A stretch of DNA of 25,568 nucleotides, from the NCBI RefSeq assembly GCF_004359215.1, contig NC_090615.1, forward strand, positions 2,124,583 through 2,150,150. The letters run 5' to 3'. Below the pieces are notes generated by a model, which worked only from the letters and a program-made list of their open reading frames with translations, was not told the DNA's origin and searched no databases. The stretch's first letter is position 1. The number at the start of each line of letters is the position of its first letter. The position numbers were made by a program, and so were the translations under genes. This document shows, in pieces, positions 25,191-25,568 of the stretch. Source of the DNA: Bremia lactucae (taxonomy: Eukaryota > Oomycota > Peronosporomycetes > Peronosporales > Peronosporaceae).

Positions 25191-25234
25191 AAAAAATGGA
25201 CGGGGTCAGTAGGGGCGCAACGCCCTACTGATCC
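25191..25234 (+). promoter_or_regulatory. Putative -1 ribosomal frameshift signal, gag/pro
   Basis: The slippery heptamer A AAA AAT (25191-25197) is in the gag frame as X XXY YYZ. A 5-nt spacer GGACG follows. The hairpin then starts: GGGTCAGTAGGG (25203-25214) pairs with CCCTACTGATCC (25223-25234) with one G-U. It continues past a bulged G with CG/CG around a CAA loop, 14 bp in all. The gag TAG (25210-25212) lies inside the stem. Protease is open in the -1 frame from before the heptamer to the window end. Inferred from layout; function is not shown. Confidence 0.65.
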
Positions 25235-25310
25235 AGCAACCTCAAGAGAATTTGCAAATCTCTTGACAAAAGTTGCTCCAGACACACAATCATTATGTGT
25301 CTCTGCACCT

Positions 25311-25367
25311 GGTGATGAGGTATCACTCATCACCTTGAAATTGAAAGTGACAAATGATTTGTCACTT
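25311..25367. repeat. Two strong perfect hairpins (9 and 11 bp) in protease
   Basis: GGTGATGAG (25311-25319) pairs with CTCATCACC (25326-25334). AAGTGACAAAT (25345-25355), one G, then ATTTGTCACTT (25357-25367). Confidence 0.95.
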
Positions 25368-25373
25368 AAAGCC

Positions 25374-25422
25374 CTAGTGGACTGCGGAGCGTCGAATAAC
25401 TTTATTCGTCGCCAGTCACTAG
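25374..25422. repeat. Long hairpin over the protease active site
   Basis: CTAGTG (25374-25379) pairs with CACTAG (25417-25422). ACT pairs with AGT after a bulged G. Inside, GCGTCGAATAA (25389-25399) pairs with TTATTCGTCGC (25402-25412) at 10 of 11 positions. The D-C-G-A-S codons fall within it. Confidence 0.85.
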
Positions 25423-25517
25423 AGGGTAGTAGGCTCAAATATATTGAGCGCGACATCCCTCCAACGAGGATGACGGTGCGTCTAGCGACAGGCGCATCGA
25501 TAACAGTGATGAAACGC

Positions 25518-25535
25518 GTAGTGAAATTTCACTAC
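25518..25535. repeat. 18-nt perfect palindrome in protease
   Basis: GTAGTGAAATTTCACTAC is its own reverse complement with no loop. Confidence 0.95.
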
Positions 25536-25568
25536 ACGTTAAGAAATTTACAGTATGATGATGATTTC

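Larger units (their letters stand above)
24108..25212 (+). pseudogene. Ty3/gypsy Gag with CCHC knuckle
   Basis: The frame opens at GTG 24108 (no in-frame ATG) with FLESYSFLSDIERSAVERMS and a Gln-rich block, ending TAA 24384. In other frames it continues EEDSLLRW, VELDDAIRARHIIDEQMQVA, TAA 24533, NLAGRAKTWALGLKLRDPYV, TAG 24635, and EPPRAEFRARSELLKLKQGK. From 24709 it is open to TAG 25210: HAYAQHIRLLASCITNNPVH, VFMQGLTDGPVKTHLFRLEL, PMDLSYVESEKPRF, and the zinc knuckle CHRCQKLGHYAHEC (25033-25074, C-X2-C-X4-H-X4-C). The basic Gly-rich tail fits nucleocapsid. Two frameshifts and two nonsense codons at 24390-24650 make it non-functional as it stands. The lost start may have been an ATG. Confidence 0.75.
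23583..25568 (+). mobile_element. Ty3/gypsy element, hairpin-tiled, continues past the window
   Basis: The order is LTR, putative PBS, Gag with CCHC knuckle, a -1 frameshift site and aspartic protease, running off the right edge. The order and motifs are those of a Ty3/gypsy (Metaviridae) element. Gag has inactivating lesions at 24390-24650. Unlike every other element here it is filled with short perfect inverted repeats. Confidence 0.75.
25212..25568 (+). pseudogene. Ty3/gypsy aspartic protease, -1 frame, incomplete at the window edge
   Basis: The frame that starts at the slippery site (AAA AAA TGG) is open without a stop to 25568. It includes REFANLLTKVAPDTQSL, VSLITLKLKVTNDLSLK, ALVDCGASNNFIRRQS with the active-site motif D-C-G-A-S (Asp codon 25380-25382), and PPTRMTVRLATGASITV. 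This matches the start of gypsy Pol, where DSGAS or DTGAS is usual, so Cys at position 2 is a change. The fragment has no lesion itself and is called a pseudogene only because the Gag it depends on is broken. The codons around the Asp sit in a long hairpin (25374-25422). Confidence 0.7.

Overview
This window is a retrotransposon graveyard from a eukaryotic genome. I see no intact host gene, no rRNA or tRNA gene, and no bacterial-type operon. All recognisable coding sequence belongs to Ty1/copia-type (Pseudoviridae-like) or Ty3/gypsy-type LTR retrotransposons. Almost all of it is broken by stops, frameshifts, deletions and inversions. The style of the copia Gag/Pol and of the gypsy Gag, with dense nested insertions and no visible introns, suggests an oomycete such as Phytophthora or a relative. 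That assignment rests on recalled family resemblance, not on a search.

Layout. 1-176: fragment of gypsy RT (+). 177-382: inverted fragment of copia RT (-). 383-4545: copia element A (family 1, +). It has an unrelated insertion of about 1.06 kb in gag, a deleted integrase core and a roughly 205-bp internal micro-inversion in RT. 4546-6053: copia element B (family 2, +), cut off by the next element. 6054-17062: a family-1 array with the order LTR1 - internal - LTR2 - internal - LTR3 - partial internal. The first two units are identical over about 4.53 kb. 17063-22320: two family-2 elements on the minus strand, C then D in their own sense, sharing one LTR at 18136-18381. D is joined tail to tail with the plus-strand array. 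22340-23077: remains of a gypsy Gag (-). 23247-23468: a short unrecognised ORF. 23583 to the right edge: the 5' LTR, gag and the start of protease of another gypsy element (+), which runs out of the window.

How the parts work. The copia elements have the usual order of Gag with a CCHC knuckle, aspartic protease, GAG-pre-integrase and integrase (HHCC, D-D-35-E), RT (YVDD) and RNase H. In all copia elements with a preserved leader, the primer-binding site after the 5' LTR is complementary to the anticodon arm of initiator tRNA-Met. This is the half-tRNA priming seen in Drosophila copia. The Gag ATG usually lies inside that site.

Most notable signals. (1) The right-hand gypsy element is tiled almost end to end with short perfect inverted repeats, in coding as well as non-coding sequence. 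(2) Its gag/pro junction carries a classic-looking -1 frameshift signal: slippery A AAA AAT, a 5-nt spacer, then a 14-bp hairpin enclosing the gag stop. (3) The middle LTR of the family-1 array is a chimera that places an unequal crossover within 20 bp. (4) A has a micro-inversion in RT, and D has a fold-back palindrome at a deletion junction.
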